A stretch of DNA of 64,000 nucleotides, from the NCBI RefSeq assembly GCF_028877475.1, contig NZ_CP113527.1, positions 3,341,501 through 3,405,500 on the forward strand, given 5' to 3'. The position numbers and the translations under genes are program-made. Numbering within the stretch: the first letter of the stretch is position 1; every line of letters starts with the position of its first letter. Positions 36,678 to 44,625 of this stretch are shown here, in pieces. The notes beneath the pieces were generated by a model. It had not been told where the DNA came from and did no database searches. It was given only the letters and a program-made list of their open reading frames with translations. This DNA comes from Lysinibacillus irui. GTDB lineage: Bacteria; Bacillota; Bacilli; Bacillales_A; Planococcaceae.

Positions 36678-37640
36678 TTATTTTTTCCCCCCATCCGATT
36701 CTAAGTTGACCTTAGGATTTACAACTTTATAAAGCACATCGACGATTAAGTTTATAAGCACAAAGATAAACGCAATGAAAATGACAGTTCCTTGTACGAC
36801 TACAAAATCACGTTTATCAATAGCGTCTACAATCAACCGCCCCATACCAGGCCAACTAAAAATAGTTTCTGTTAAAACCGCCCCACCAAGTAAATTTGAA
36901 ATTTGCATACCTAGTACCGTTAAAATAGGTGTTAGCGCATTTTTCAATGCATGTTTCCCAATCACTAAATATTCTTTGATCCCTTTAGATCGAGCTGTTT
37001 TAATATAATCTTGTGAAATAACCTCTAGCATACTAGAACGTGTAATCCGTGCGAAGGTCGCCATTGGAATTGTTGCTAAAGCAAATGCTGGCAAGATTAA
37101 ATGCTTCACATATGTCCAAAGACCATCACTGATATTCCCCATCCCAGTCGCAGGGAACCAACCAAGATTGACACTGAAAAATAAGACAAGCATAATCCCC
37201 AACCAAAAAATTGGCATAGATACACCGACTAATGACACAAGCATGACAATATAATCAATGATTGTATTTTGCTTTCTAGCTGCTAGGATGCCTGCTGGTA
37301 TTCCGATGATGACGGCTATTAACAAAGCTGCTAATGCAAGTATGACTGTGTTAGGAAATCTTTCGATAATAAGCCCGATGACAGACTCACTATAAGAATA
37401 GGAATATCCTAAATTTAACTGCGCCAAGTCTCCTACATATGAAATAAATTGTGAAGGCATTGATTTATTTAAACCTAGCTCTTCTCTTAAATTTTCTACA
37501 TCTTCCACACTGGCTTGTGGCCCAAGCATAACTGCAGCTGGATCGCCTGGAATCATTCGCGTAATAATAAAGACGATAATCCCTACTACTAGCAGTGTTG
37601 GAATAAGGTTCACTAACCTTTTTAAAATAAATGAGCCCAT
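36678..37640 (-). CDS. ABC transporter permease, DppB/OppB type (second importer)
   Basis: About 320 residues, first gene of the leftward operon. DppB signature at the N-terminus (FILKRLVNLIPTLLVVGIIV, MIPGDPAAVM, 'LREELGLNKSMPSQFISYV') and EAA loop 'QDYIKTARSKGIKEYLVIGKHALKNALTPI'. The start is uncertain between ATG at 37640 and TTG at 37649, because the AGGAGG box is 11 or 2 bases away respectively; the ATG matches homologues. Confidence 0.92.
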   Translation of the reverse strand: MGSFILKRLVNLIPTLLVVGIIVFIITRMIPGDPAAVMLGPQASVEDVENLREELGLNKSMPSQFISYVGDLAQLNLGYSYSYSESVIGLIIERFPNTVILALAALLIAVIIGIPAGILAARKQNTIIDYIVMLVSLVGVSMPIFWLGIMLVLFFSVNLGWFPATGMGNISDGLWTYVKHLILPAFALATIPMATFARITRSSMLEVISQDYIKTARSKGIKEYLVIGKHALKNALTPILTVLGMQISNLLGGAVLTETIFSWPGMGRLIVDAIDKRDFVVVQGTVIFIAFIFVLINLIVDVLYKVVNPKVNLESDGGKK

Positions 37641-37668
37641 CTTATGCAAGACCTCCTTTTCATTATTA

Positions 37669-37691
37669 GAATCAGTGGTTCATATTGTGAA
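37669..37691. promoter_or_regulatory. Putative operator, copy 1 (leftward operon side)
   Basis: GAATCA-GT-GGTTCATATTGTGAA. The core TTCATATTGTGAA is a quasi-palindrome (TTCA/TGAA). It is repeated with 21 of 23 identical bases at 37812-37834, and sits ~30 bp before the DppB start. Confidence 0.6.
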
Positions 37692-37811
37692 TAACCAAAT
37701 ACTACACTACATAATAATTGTTTGTAAATATATTTTTTCTGAATCTTTTTAATTTTGTATTTACTTTCTATTTACAAGTGTGCTAATTTTATTGTCGAAC
37801 CTACCATTTTT

Positions 37812-37834
37812 GAATCAACGGTTCATATTGTGAA
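37812..37834. promoter_or_regulatory. Putative operator, copy 2 (rightward operon side)
   Basis: GAATCA-AC-GGTTCATATTGTGAA, the second copy of the 23-bp site. It lies just upstream of the AAGGAGG site of the binding-protein gene. One copy per divergent promoter suggests shared repression, most simply by the operon's own IclR regulator (inference). Confidence 0.6.
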
Positions 37835-37859
37835 ACATAAATTAAGGAGGCTAGCGTAT

Positions 37860-39461
37860 ATGAAGAAAATCAACGTAAAAAAATCTTTACTACTACTCTT
37901 TTTAACTTTAGTAATTGGTGTTTTAGCAGCTTGTGGTGGGAATACAGAGAAAAGTAATTCAGCAGATGAAAAGGATGGAGAAGTCACTGCAGGTGGCACA
38001 TTAAATATTGGCCTTTCAGCCAATGCCAAAACATTTGACCCTATCAAATATACGGGGGTTTATGAATCGCAAGTTATGCGTCAAATGGGTGATACTTTAG
38101 TTGTTTATAACAAAGATTTATCTGATATCATTCCATCTTTAGCAACAGAATGGAAAGTTTCTGATGATATGTTAGTTTATACGTTCAAATTACGCGAAGG
38201 TGTGAAATTCCAAAAAGGTCAATACCAAGATGGACGTGACATGACAGCGGAAGACGTTAAATATTCATTAGAGCGCTCTGCCAAAGAATCCGCTATGAAT
38301 CGTTTAAGTGGTGTGACGGAAGTTAAAGTGTTATCAGATTATGAAGTAGAAATTCACTTAGCGACACCGAATGCTGCACTCCTTGCTATGCTAACGGATG
38401 CAGGAAATATCATTATTCCAAAAGAAGAGGTCGAAGGATGGGGCGATAACTTCTCTGAACACTTCATTGGTACTGGTCCATTCCAATTAAAGGAATGGAA
38501 AAAAGATCAAGAGGTAAAACTAGTTCGTCACGAAAATTATTGGGGTGATAAGCCGAATATCGATAACTTAACAATGAAGTTTATCTCAGATCAAAACATG
38601 ATGACGAATGCATTACGTTCTGGTGATATTGATATTGCCATGGATGTTAAAGGCCAAAATCGTGAAATCATCAAGCAAGATAGCAATCTTGAACTTTTAA
38701 CGAATCCTGGTCTATCTATTGTTTATCTTGATCTTAACAATAAGGTAGGTCCTACTGCTGACAAACGTGTTCGTGAAGCTATTTATATGGCAACGAATGT
38801 TGAGGAAATTATTTCTGGGGTTAACCAATGGGGTGGTGGAGATGTTTCTTACTTACCATTACCACCTGGTTCATGGGGGTATGATCAATCGTTAATTGAT
38901 TTAGTACCAAAATATAATCCTGAAGAAGCTAAAAAATTATTAGCAGAGGCTGGCTATCCTGATGGCTTCAAAACAGAGATTTTTGTGTCAGAAGCACGTG
39001 TTCCTTACGCTACAATTTTCCAAAGTCAATTAAAGAAAAACCTAAACATTGATGTAGAAATTAAAGTACTTGAATGGGGTACTTACAGTGATACTGTAGC
39101 AAAAGGAAATGCCCCAATGAACATTGGGGGCTGGACTTGGTATCCAGATCCTTATTTCTTCCTTTATCAGTTATATCACACAAATCAAATTGGAGCTTTA
39201 GGTAATGGTAAAGGCTATAGTAATCCAGAAGTAGATAAATTATTAGAACGCGCGGTATCAGAAACAGTTGTTCAAGAAGAAAGAGCAAAATTATACCAAG
39301 AAGCGTTAAAACTAATATTAGCAGATGTACCACGTATCGAATTAGAAGCCACTCAAACTGTTGCAGGTGTGAGTAAAAAAGTACAGGGCTTTGAGGTCTC
39401 TGCCGATAATTCCGTACAAATTGTGCATCCAAACGGTACGAACGTATCAATCGCAAAATAA
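37860..39461 (+). CDS. ABC transporter substrate-binding lipoprotein (second importer, SBP_bac_5)
   Basis: About 533 residues, start at 37860 with AAGGAGG upstream; the frame extends farther but without a ribosome site. Signal peptide with lipobox GVLAAC, then an Asn/Ser linker. Family features: 'LSANAKTFDPIKYTG', FKLREGVKFQKG, 'DMTAEDVKYSLER' and FIGTGPFQLKEW. It delivers a peptide-like ligand to the divergent DppBCDF-type genes. It is followed by a hairpin and then two amidohydrolase genes and AroM. Confidence 0.92.
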   Translation: MKKINVKKSLLLLFLTLVIGVLAACGGNTEKSNSADEKDGEVTAGGTLNIGLSANAKTFDPIKYTGVYESQVMRQMGDTLVVYNKDLSDIIPSLATEWKVSDDMLVYTFKLREGVKFQKGQYQDGRDMTAEDVKYSLERSAKESAMNRLSGVTEVKVLSDYEVEIHLATPNAALLAMLTDAGNIIIPKEEVEGWGDNFSEHFIGTGPFQLKEWKKDQEVKLVRHENYWGDKPNIDNLTMKFISDQNMMTNALRSGDIDIAMDVKGQNREIIKQDSNLELLTNPGLSIVYLDLNNKVGPTADKRVREAIYMATNVEEIISGVNQWGGGDVSYLPLPPGSWGYDQSLIDLVPKYNPEEAKKLLAEAGYPDGFKTEIFVSEARVPYATIFQSQLKKNLNIDVEIKVLEWGTYSDTVAKGNAPMNIGGWTWYPDPYFFLYQLYHTNQIGALGNGKGYSNPEVDKLLERAVSETVVQEERAKLYQEALKLILADVPRIELEATQTVAGVSKKVQGFEVSADNSVQIVHPNGTNVSIAK

Positions 39462-39468
39462 TTAAACT

Positions 39469-39499
39469 AGAAAAGTGGAGATCTTGTCTCCGCTTTTCT
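39469..39499 (+). other. Hairpin between binding-protein and amidohydrolase genes
   Basis: A 13-bp stem (AGAAAAGTGGAGA / TCTCCGCTTTTCT, one G-U) with a 5-base loop and no clear T tract. Such hairpins after binding-protein genes often raise the level of the upstream message relative to the downstream genes. Confidence 0.6.
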
Positions 39500-39523
39500 C
39501 TTCATAAGGAGAGATCTGATCGA

Positions 39524-40594
39524 ATGACTCGATATATAAATGGACTTGTTTTTAACTCTGAGACTCGTAGCTTTGATAAACAGTCGTTTCAAGTACAGGG
39601 GCAATACTTCGAACAATCTTCTCGTACAACTGAAACAGAAATAGATTTAGATGGTTATTATATTACACCTGGCTTTATCGACAGTTGTTCACAAATTGGT
39701 TTAGCTGAAATAGGGATTCGCTGGGAGGGCGATGATAGTTATGAATTTGATTCCCATCTTCAATATTCTGTAGTTGATGGCATTTATCCATTTGATGCAG
39801 CATTCCAAAAGGCAGTCTCTCATGGAGTAACAGCATCGCACATTGTTCCCTCCCCTAAAAGCTTAATTGGTGCGAAAACAGCCATCATCCATCATACACA
39901 TACAACGGTCGATGAAATGGTCCTGATAAAGGATGTTGCTTATTCCTTCTCCATCGGCCATCAGGCAAAAAGTACATTTTTTGCTGAAAAGAAAAAGCCA
40001 TTAACTCGTATGGGAATTGCCAAAATAGTTAGGGAAACATTGCAACAAATTCAGCAGCAAGAGCCACGGATTAAAAAAATTGTTATTCGGGCCCATAAAG
40101 CAGTAGATATTGAATTTGTTGGACGACTTCAACATGAATTTGGCACTATTTTCGATTTTCATATTATTCATGGTACTGAAGTTCCTTTACTTAAGGGGGA
40201 ATCCTTTAATACGGTCATTGCGGGACCAACATTTCGCTATATTGAGCATAATGAGATGATGGCACTATCGCCAAAACTTTACCGTCATCTGTCCAATCAA
40301 CATATTCCATTTGTTTTTTGTACGGATCACCCTGTTAGTAGTACATCCCACCTAACTTTAGAAGGTTGCCTAGCCGTAAGAGAAGGAATGACACGCCAGG
40401 ATGTTCTGTATGCATTAACAACAGGGGCTGCTAATTTTCTAGGTATAGCCCATAAAACAGGCGCTATTTGCGATGGACTTCTAGCTGATTTTGTCATATG
40501 GGATAAGCATCCATTAAATTTAGACGCCCAAGTTGTCGCTACTTATATTAAAGGGACAAAAGTTTATGCACGGGAAGAAGGGTTGACAGAATGA
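39524..40594 (+). CDS. Amidohydrolase-fold protein lacking the HxH metal motif
   Basis: 356 residues with the imidazolonepropionase-like amidohydrolase layout: N-terminal beta-sandwich, TIM barrel, and the C-terminal 'LTTGAANFLGIAHKTGAICDGLLADFVIWDKHPL' closing segment. Where the metal-binding HxH should follow PGFID, it reads SCSQIG: Cys55 and Gln57 replace the two His. Later ligands corresponding to His191, His216 and Asp268 (FCTDHP) persist. It may be mono-metal, inactive or a partner of the next gene, whose intact paralogue overlaps its stop by 4 bp. AAGGAGAG precedes the start. Confidence 0.78.
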   Translation: MTRYINGLVFNSETRSFDKQSFQVQGQYFEQSSRTTETEIDLDGYYITPGFIDSCSQIGLAEIGIRWEGDDSYEFDSHLQYSVVDGIYPFDAAFQKAVSHGVTASHIVPSPKSLIGAKTAIIHHTHTTVDEMVLIKDVAYSFSIGHQAKSTFFAEKKKPLTRMGIAKIVRETLQQIQQQEPRIKKIVIRAHKAVDIEFVGRLQHEFGTIFDFHIIHGTEVPLLKGESFNTVIAGPTFRYIEHNEMMALSPKLYRHLSNQHIPFVFCTDHPVSSTSHLTLEGCLAVREGMTRQDVLYALTTGAANFLGIAHKTGAICDGLLADFVIWDKHPLNLDAQVVATYIKGTKVYAREEGLTE

Positions 40595-41733
40595 TTATTT
40601 ATCACCATGCAAAAATTTTCACAGTCGATGAACAAAATAATATTTTTGAACAGTTATGGATTGAGGATGGGCGAATTGTTTATGTTGGTCCAGCGAAGGA
40701 TACTCCTCCCGATGCTGAATTAATTGATCTACAAGGAGCATATGTTACTCCTGGATTAATTGACATTCATGCTCATGTCGGAACATGGGCAGAAGTAACC
40801 GAAGATATTAATGATGCCAATGAATATAGTGAGCCCTTTACACCACTTATGCATGCTTTAGATAGTGTAGATATTCGGCACTTTTCTTTTCAGCATGCGC
40901 TGGAAGGTGGCGTGACAACTGTGCAAACTGGGCCAGGCAGTGCTAATGTTATCGGAGGCATTTGGAGCATCCTTAAAACAGCAGGACCTACCCTCGCCTC
41001 CCGTGTTCTTATAGAGCGAAGTGGATTAAAAGGAGCATTAGGTGAAAATCCTAAAAATGTCTTTGGCAATCAATATAAAAGAAAGCCAATGACGCGAATG
41101 GCTATTGCCCAGCTTTTACGAGATGGTTTCCAACGTGCGAGTCGCTTGAATGAACAAGAACAAACGGATCAAATCAACCACAACACAGAGTTACGCCCAT
41201 TTATTGAGGTGCTACAGGGTGACATGCCCCTTCGCATTCACTGCCACCGTGCAGATGACATTATGACAGCTATACGAATCGCCAAAGAATTTAATGTAGA
41301 GCTTCACTTAGAACATTGTACAGAAGGTCATCTTATTGTTGATGCAGTTAAGAAGAGTGGCTTTCATGCAACACTTGGTCCCTATATGCTAACGCCATCT
41401 AAATATGAAACACGCCATTCTACACCAGCAATTGCAGCTATTTTTAAAGAGCATAATATACCTTTTGCCATTATGACGGATCATCCGTTTGTACCGATTC
41501 AGTATTTAAAATATTGTGCAACAGAAGCCATTCGCTATGGTTTAGATGAAGAAACAGCCATTAAAAGTATTACGATAAATGCTGCTAAGCTTGTACAGCT
41601 TGATCACCGAATCGGTAGTCTGGAGGCAGGCAAGGATGCTGATTTTGTTGTTTGGTCACACCCTATTTTTGAAACAGAAGCAAAGGTTTTACAAACTTAT
41701 GTAAATGGAAAAAAATATTACGAAGCGGAGTGA
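40591..41733 (+). CDS. Amidohydrolase (imidazolonepropionase-like), intact metal site
   Basis: 380 residues. Metal ligands are intact: His60 and His62 in GLIDIHAHVG, His219 in RIHCHRAD, His242 in LEHCTEGH, and the catalytic Asp297 in MTDHP. The C-terminal signature 'SITINAAKLVQLDHRIGSLEAGKDADFVVWSH' is that of COG1228-type amidohydrolases, which open cyclic amides such as imidazolones or hydantoin-like rings or cleave dipeptides (isoaspartyl/prolidase-like). It overlaps both neighbours by 4 bp or less. The preceding gene is a degenerate paralogue, suggesting a heteromeric enzyme. Confidence 0.85.
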   Translation: MIIYHHAKIFTVDEQNNIFEQLWIEDGRIVYVGPAKDTPPDAELIDLQGAYVTPGLIDIHAHVGTWAEVTEDINDANEYSEPFTPLMHALDSVDIRHFSFQHALEGGVTTVQTGPGSANVIGGIWSILKTAGPTLASRVLIERSGLKGALGENPKNVFGNQYKRKPMTRMAIAQLLRDGFQRASRLNEQEQTDQINHNTELRPFIEVLQGDMPLRIHCHRADDIMTAIRIAKEFNVELHLEHCTEGHLIVDAVKKSGFHATLGPYMLTPSKYETRHSTPAIAAIFKEHNIPFAIMTDHPFVPIQYLKYCATEAIRYGLDEETAIKSITINAAKLVQLDHRIGSLEAGKDADFVVWSHPIFETEAKVLQTYVNGKKYYEAE

Positions 41734-41738
41734 GCACG

Positions 41739-42410
41739 TTGAAACATTCAAACATTGCCGTTGTCACAATTGGTCAAGCCCCTCGCAAAGATATGGCTAA
41801 AGATATTCAGCAATTAAGAGAATCCGGTCTCCATGTTCAAGAATACGGTGTACTTGATTTACTCTCTTCCGATGAAATTGCTAGGCTATCACCAGCTATT
41901 AAAGACACAGATGTTTTAGTGACACTTCTAGCAAATGGTGAGCAAGTAAAGTTAAGTAAACAAAAGCTTATGCCCTATATTCAGCAATGCATTAGTAAGC
42001 TACACGAATTCACTTGGGTATTACTTATGTGTACTGGAGACTTTACGAATAAGCTTTCTTCTAACAATCTATTACTTCCTGATCGTATGATGACAAATTT
42101 AGTAAAAGGGTTACATACAGAATTAACACTTGGCTTAATAGGTCCTGAGCCTGAACAACAACATACTGTTGCTGACAAATGGCAAAAAGCACAGTTCAAT
42201 GTAATGTTTTCAGCAAGCTCCCCCTACCACTTCAATGCTCGACATCTATTAGCAAAAGCACGACTATTAGAAGATAAGGGAGCCGATTTGCTTATTCTTG
42301 ATTGTATGGGTTATTCTTCAACAATGAAAAATACTATTAAAGATCAACTTTCTATACCTATCATTGTGCCGAGAGAAGCGGTTTTTACCATATTAAAAGC
42401 CATTAGTTAA
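41739..42410 (+). CDS. AroM-family protein (Asp/Glu racemase-like fold?)
   Basis: About 223 residues from a TTG start (GGAG eight bases upstream); GTG at 41730 overlapping the previous stop is the alternative. The N-terminus AVVTIGQAPRKDM is the AroM hallmark. Two cysteines sit at strand ends in LLMCTGDF (Cys98) and LILDCMGYS (Cys189), a layout like the two catalytic Cys of aspartate/glutamate/hydantoin racemases. AroM proteins have no settled function. As last gene of the rightward operon it may epimerise or otherwise process the product of the amidohydrolases (inference). Confidence 0.75.
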   Translation: MKHSNIAVVTIGQAPRKDMAKDIQQLRESGLHVQEYGVLDLLSSDEIARLSPAIKDTDVLVTLLANGEQVKLSKQKLMPYIQQCISKLHEFTWVLLMCTGDFTNKLSSNNLLLPDRMMTNLVKGLHTELTLGLIGPEPEQQHTVADKWQKAQFNVMFSASSPYHFNARHLLAKARLLEDKGADLLILDCMGYSSTMKNTIKDQLSIPIIVPREAVFTILKAIS

Positions 42411-42420
42411 GATTGAAAGA

Positions 42421-42452
42421 GGTCACTGTCCATTCAGTGACCTTTTCCTTTT
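42421..42452 (+). terminator. Terminator of the rightward catabolic operon
   Basis: GGTCACTG / CAGTGACC stem followed by TTTTCCTTTTT, 10 bp after the AroM-like stop. Confidence 0.9.
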
Positions 42453-42455
42453 TAT

Positions 42456-42773
42456 TTAAACACGCTTATTGAAATAAGGAAGCTGTTCCACGAAAGCCTT
42501 TGTATCATCATCCCCATATTCATGAACGAGTGCATAAATTTTCATTAATCGCTTATCTATTTCATCATTTTCTCTATCTAAGTGATACTGTATATACGGT
42601 AGCTGGGCACGCCATGCATTTGAAATTTCTAACAGCTGCATTTGCTGAAAGATTCTTTCAAAAACATCTAATGCTTGACGATCTACGTTCAGTTCAAAGT
42701 TCCACGGCCCTGCATATGGATTTGTATAATACGTTCGATTGGCAAGTGAAAAATATACGCGCTGACGATCCAT
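42456..42773 (-). CDS. Conserved hypothetical protein (~105 aa)
   Basis: About 105 residues, no signal or membrane segment. It starts MDRQRVYFSLANRTYYTNPY, then has a mostly helical body with WRAQLPYIQYHLDRENDEID and HEYGDDDTKAFVEQLPYF. I do not recognise a named family. The start is uncertain: the ATG at 42773 has GGAG somewhat far upstream, and in-frame starts reach to 42839. It is a single gene, convergent with the AroM operon and divergent from the small membrane genes. Confidence 0.65.
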   Translation of the reverse strand: MDRQRVYFSLANRTYYTNPYAGPWNFELNVDRQALDVFERIFQQMQLLEISNAWRAQLPYIQYHLDRENDEIDKRLMKIYALVHEYGDDDTKAFVEQLPYFNKRV

Positions 42774-42909
42774 CTTACGATTCACTCCTTTTTCCATAGT
42801 ATGGAGAGAAAGGAGTCGTTTTATTCGCTTGAATGTCAAACTTCCTTCACAATTAAAAAGGCCCTATAATTTATAATAGGTATGATGAACAAAGAACGGA
42901 GTGAATACT

Positions 42910-43053
42910 ATGAGTTTAACTACGCTCTTAATAATTGCAGTTATTATTGTTATTGTTATTACAATTGCGACGATTATTAGTGTCAACCGTGCTTATGCCT
43001 TTAAACATACAATCGATGAAAGGCCGAAGCAAAATCATCAAGAAGAGCCATAA
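42910..43053 (+). CDS. Small membrane protein, YtzI-like (47 aa)
   Basis: 47 codons with CGGAG eight bases upstream of ATG. One N-terminal helix (about residues 5-25, almost all Ile/Val/Leu/Thr) and a polar tail VNRAYAFKHTIDERPKQ. Size and position near yidD match B. subtilis ytzI. Function unknown. The tail motif F-x-x-T-I-D-x-x-P-x-Q recurs in the next small gene. Confidence 0.75.
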   Translation: MSLTTLLIIAVIIVIVITIATIISVNRAYAFKHTIDERPKQNHQEEP

Positions 43054-43092
43054 ACATAGCCTTTTTAATAATATAAACTTGGAGTGAAAGCA

Positions 43093-43254
43093 ATGGGTGT
43101 ACCTTTACCAATTATCATTATGATTGCCATGATGATGCTAATGTTTGGTCTTTCTGTCATTATTATTATGAAGAAAAAAAATAATATTTTTACGCAAACA
43201 ATTGATCCAAAGCCTGAACAAATGACGTCTCAGCAAAAGGATGAACAACGATGA
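43093..43254 (+). CDS. Small membrane protein (53 aa), paralogue-like to its neighbour
   Basis: 53 codons, TGGAGTGAAAGCA upstream. One hydrophobic Met-rich helix (about 5-26), a KKKN basic stop, and the tail [17 protein letters not shown], sharing F-x-x-T-I-D-x-x-P-x-Q with the upstream small protein. Its stop overlaps the yidD start by 4 bp, so it is translationally coupled to yidD. Confidence 0.75.
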   Translation: MGVPLPIIIMIAMMMLMFGLSVIIIMKKKNNIFTQTIDPKPEQMTSQQKDEQR

Positions 43255-43484
43255 AATACCCCTTTATTTGGCTCATTCAGTTTTATCGAAAATTCATTTC
43301 ACCGATGACGCCCCCTACTTGTCGTTTCCATCCTACATGCTCTTCTTATGGACTAGAAGCTTTTCAAAAGCATGGGGCAATAAAGGGCTTTATCTTAACT
43401 ATTACCCGCGTATCCAAATGCCATCCGTTCCACCCTGGTGGCTTTGATCCTGTACCTGAAAAATGGCCTTCGAAAAAGAAATAA
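43251..43484 (+). CDS. yidD: Membrane protein insertion efficiency factor YidD
   Basis: 77 residues, the YidD family length. An amphipathic N-terminal helix ([13 protein letters not shown]), then the signature [19 protein letters not shown] and '[17 protein letters not shown]' with three conserved cysteines. The protein assists YidC-dependent membrane insertion at the inner face of the membrane. It corresponds to ytjA of B. subtilis and ends the small-membrane-protein operon. Confidence 0.93.
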   Translation: MKYPFIWLIQFYRKFISPMTPPTCRFHPTCSSYGLEAFQKHGAIKGFILTITRVSKCHPFHPGGFDPVPEKWPSKKK

Positions 43485-43504
43485 CTTTCGAGGGGCATTT
43501 TTTT
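43464..43504 (+). terminator. Terminator overlapping the yidD 3' end
   Basis: TGGCCTTCGAAA / TTTCGAGGGGCA stem, then seven Ts. The left arm is inside yidD. Confidence 0.8.
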
Positions 43505-43505
43505 C

Positions 43506-43534
43506 TTGTACTTTTTTAAGGAGTAGGTTATTAT
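43506..43534 (+). promoter_or_regulatory. Promoter of the zinc-binding lipoprotein gene
   Basis: TTGTAC and TATTAT with a 17-bp spacer, immediately after the yidD terminator. The Zur site follows in the transcribed leader. Confidence 0.65.
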
Positions 43535-43553
43535 AAGAACTGTTCTAAAAAAC

Positions 43554-43574
43554 AAATCGTAATCATTACTATTT
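43554..43574. promoter_or_regulatory. Zur box
   Basis: AAATCGTAATCATTACTATTT matches the Bacillus Zur operator pattern (TCGTAATNATTACGA) with one mismatch in the core. It lies just upstream of the zinc-binding protein gene and predicts zinc-dependent repression. Confidence 0.82.
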
Positions 43575-43593
43575 AAGAAAGGGATTTTCTTAT

Positions 43594-44625
43594 ATGAAAA
43601 AACTATATTTAGTGTTGCTCGTTGCCGTTCTTGCTGTATTTACTGCAGCATGCGGAGACAAATCGACGACTTCCCAAAAGACTGAGGAAAAGGATACGTT
43701 AACAGTCTATACAACTGTCTATCCTTTAAGCTATTTTGCTCAACGTATTGGAGGCGATTATGTTGACGTCTCTTCTATTTATCCAGCCGGTGCAAACGAA
43801 CATACATTTGAGCCTACACAAAAAGATATGATGAACTTAGCAGATGCCGATATCTTTTTCTATATTGGCTTAGGACTAGAGGGTTTTGTGGAAAATGCTA
43901 AAAAAACATTAGCAAATGAAGATGTCACAATGGTGGCAACTGCTGATAATGTTTCAGATGAAAAGTTAGCTGTAAGCACAGGCCATGTTCATGCCGAAGA
44001 AGAACATGAAGCAGACGGACACGACGACCATGATCACGCAGCTACAGAGGAGGAGCACGATCATGATGGACACGGACATGACGAGCATGAGCATGGTGAC
44101 ATCGATCCACATGTTTGGCTATCTCCTACAATTAGTCAAGATTTAGCACTTGCTATTAAAAATACACTAGTTGAAAAAATGCCTGCTCAGGAATCGACTT
44201 TTAATAAAAATTACGAAGCATTAGTAAAAGAGCTACAAGATTTAGATAATAATTTTAAAGCGATGACAAACAAAGCACAAAACAAAACATTCTTTGTATC
44301 ACATGCTGCATTTGGCTATATTGCAGGTCAATATGGCTTAACACAGGTGCCGATTGCCGGCTTAAATTCACAAAATGAGCCATCGCAAAAAGAATTAACA
44401 AAGATTGTAGATAAAGCAAATGAATTGCATATACACTATATTTTATTTGAACAAAACGTATCTTCTAAATTAGCAGAGGTTATTCAAAAAGAAGTTGGCG
44501 CAGAATCTCTTGTACTGCATAATTTAAGCGTGCTAACAGCTGATGATGAAAAAAATAATGAAACGTATTTCACATTGATGCAAAAAAATATTCAAACATT
44601 AGAAAAAGCTTTGAACGATCAATAA
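43594..44625 (+). CDS. znuA: Zinc ABC transporter substrate-binding lipoprotein (ZnuA/AdcA, SBP_bac_9)
   Basis: 343 residues. Signal peptide with lipobox FTAAC (Cys20). The cluster-9 fold shows VYTTVYPLSYFAQRIGG, GANEHTFEPTQKDM with the first metal His, a long His/Asp/Glu-rich loop (about 129-168) typical of zinc binders, DIDPHVWLSP, FVSHAAFGYIAGQYGL and 'FEQNVSSKLAEVIQKE'. It captures Zn2+ for a ZnuBC/AdcBC importer, but no permease or ATPase gene lies beside it. The Zur box supports zinc over manganese. Confidence 0.9.
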   Translation: MKKLYLVLLVAVLAVFTAACGDKSTTSQKTEEKDTLTVYTTVYPLSYFAQRIGGDYVDVSSIYPAGANEHTFEPTQKDMMNLADADIFFYIGLGLEGFVENAKKTLANEDVTMVATADNVSDEKLAVSTGHVHAEEEHEADGHDDHDHAATEEEHDHDGHGHDEHEHGDIDPHVWLSPTISQDLALAIKNTLVEKMPAQESTFNKNYEALVKELQDLDNNFKAMTNKAQNKTFFVSHAAFGYIAGQYGLTQVPIAGLNSQNEPSQKELTKIVDKANELHIHYILFEQNVSSKLAEVIQKEVGAESLVLHNLSVLTADDEKNNETYFTLMQKNIQTLEKALNDQ

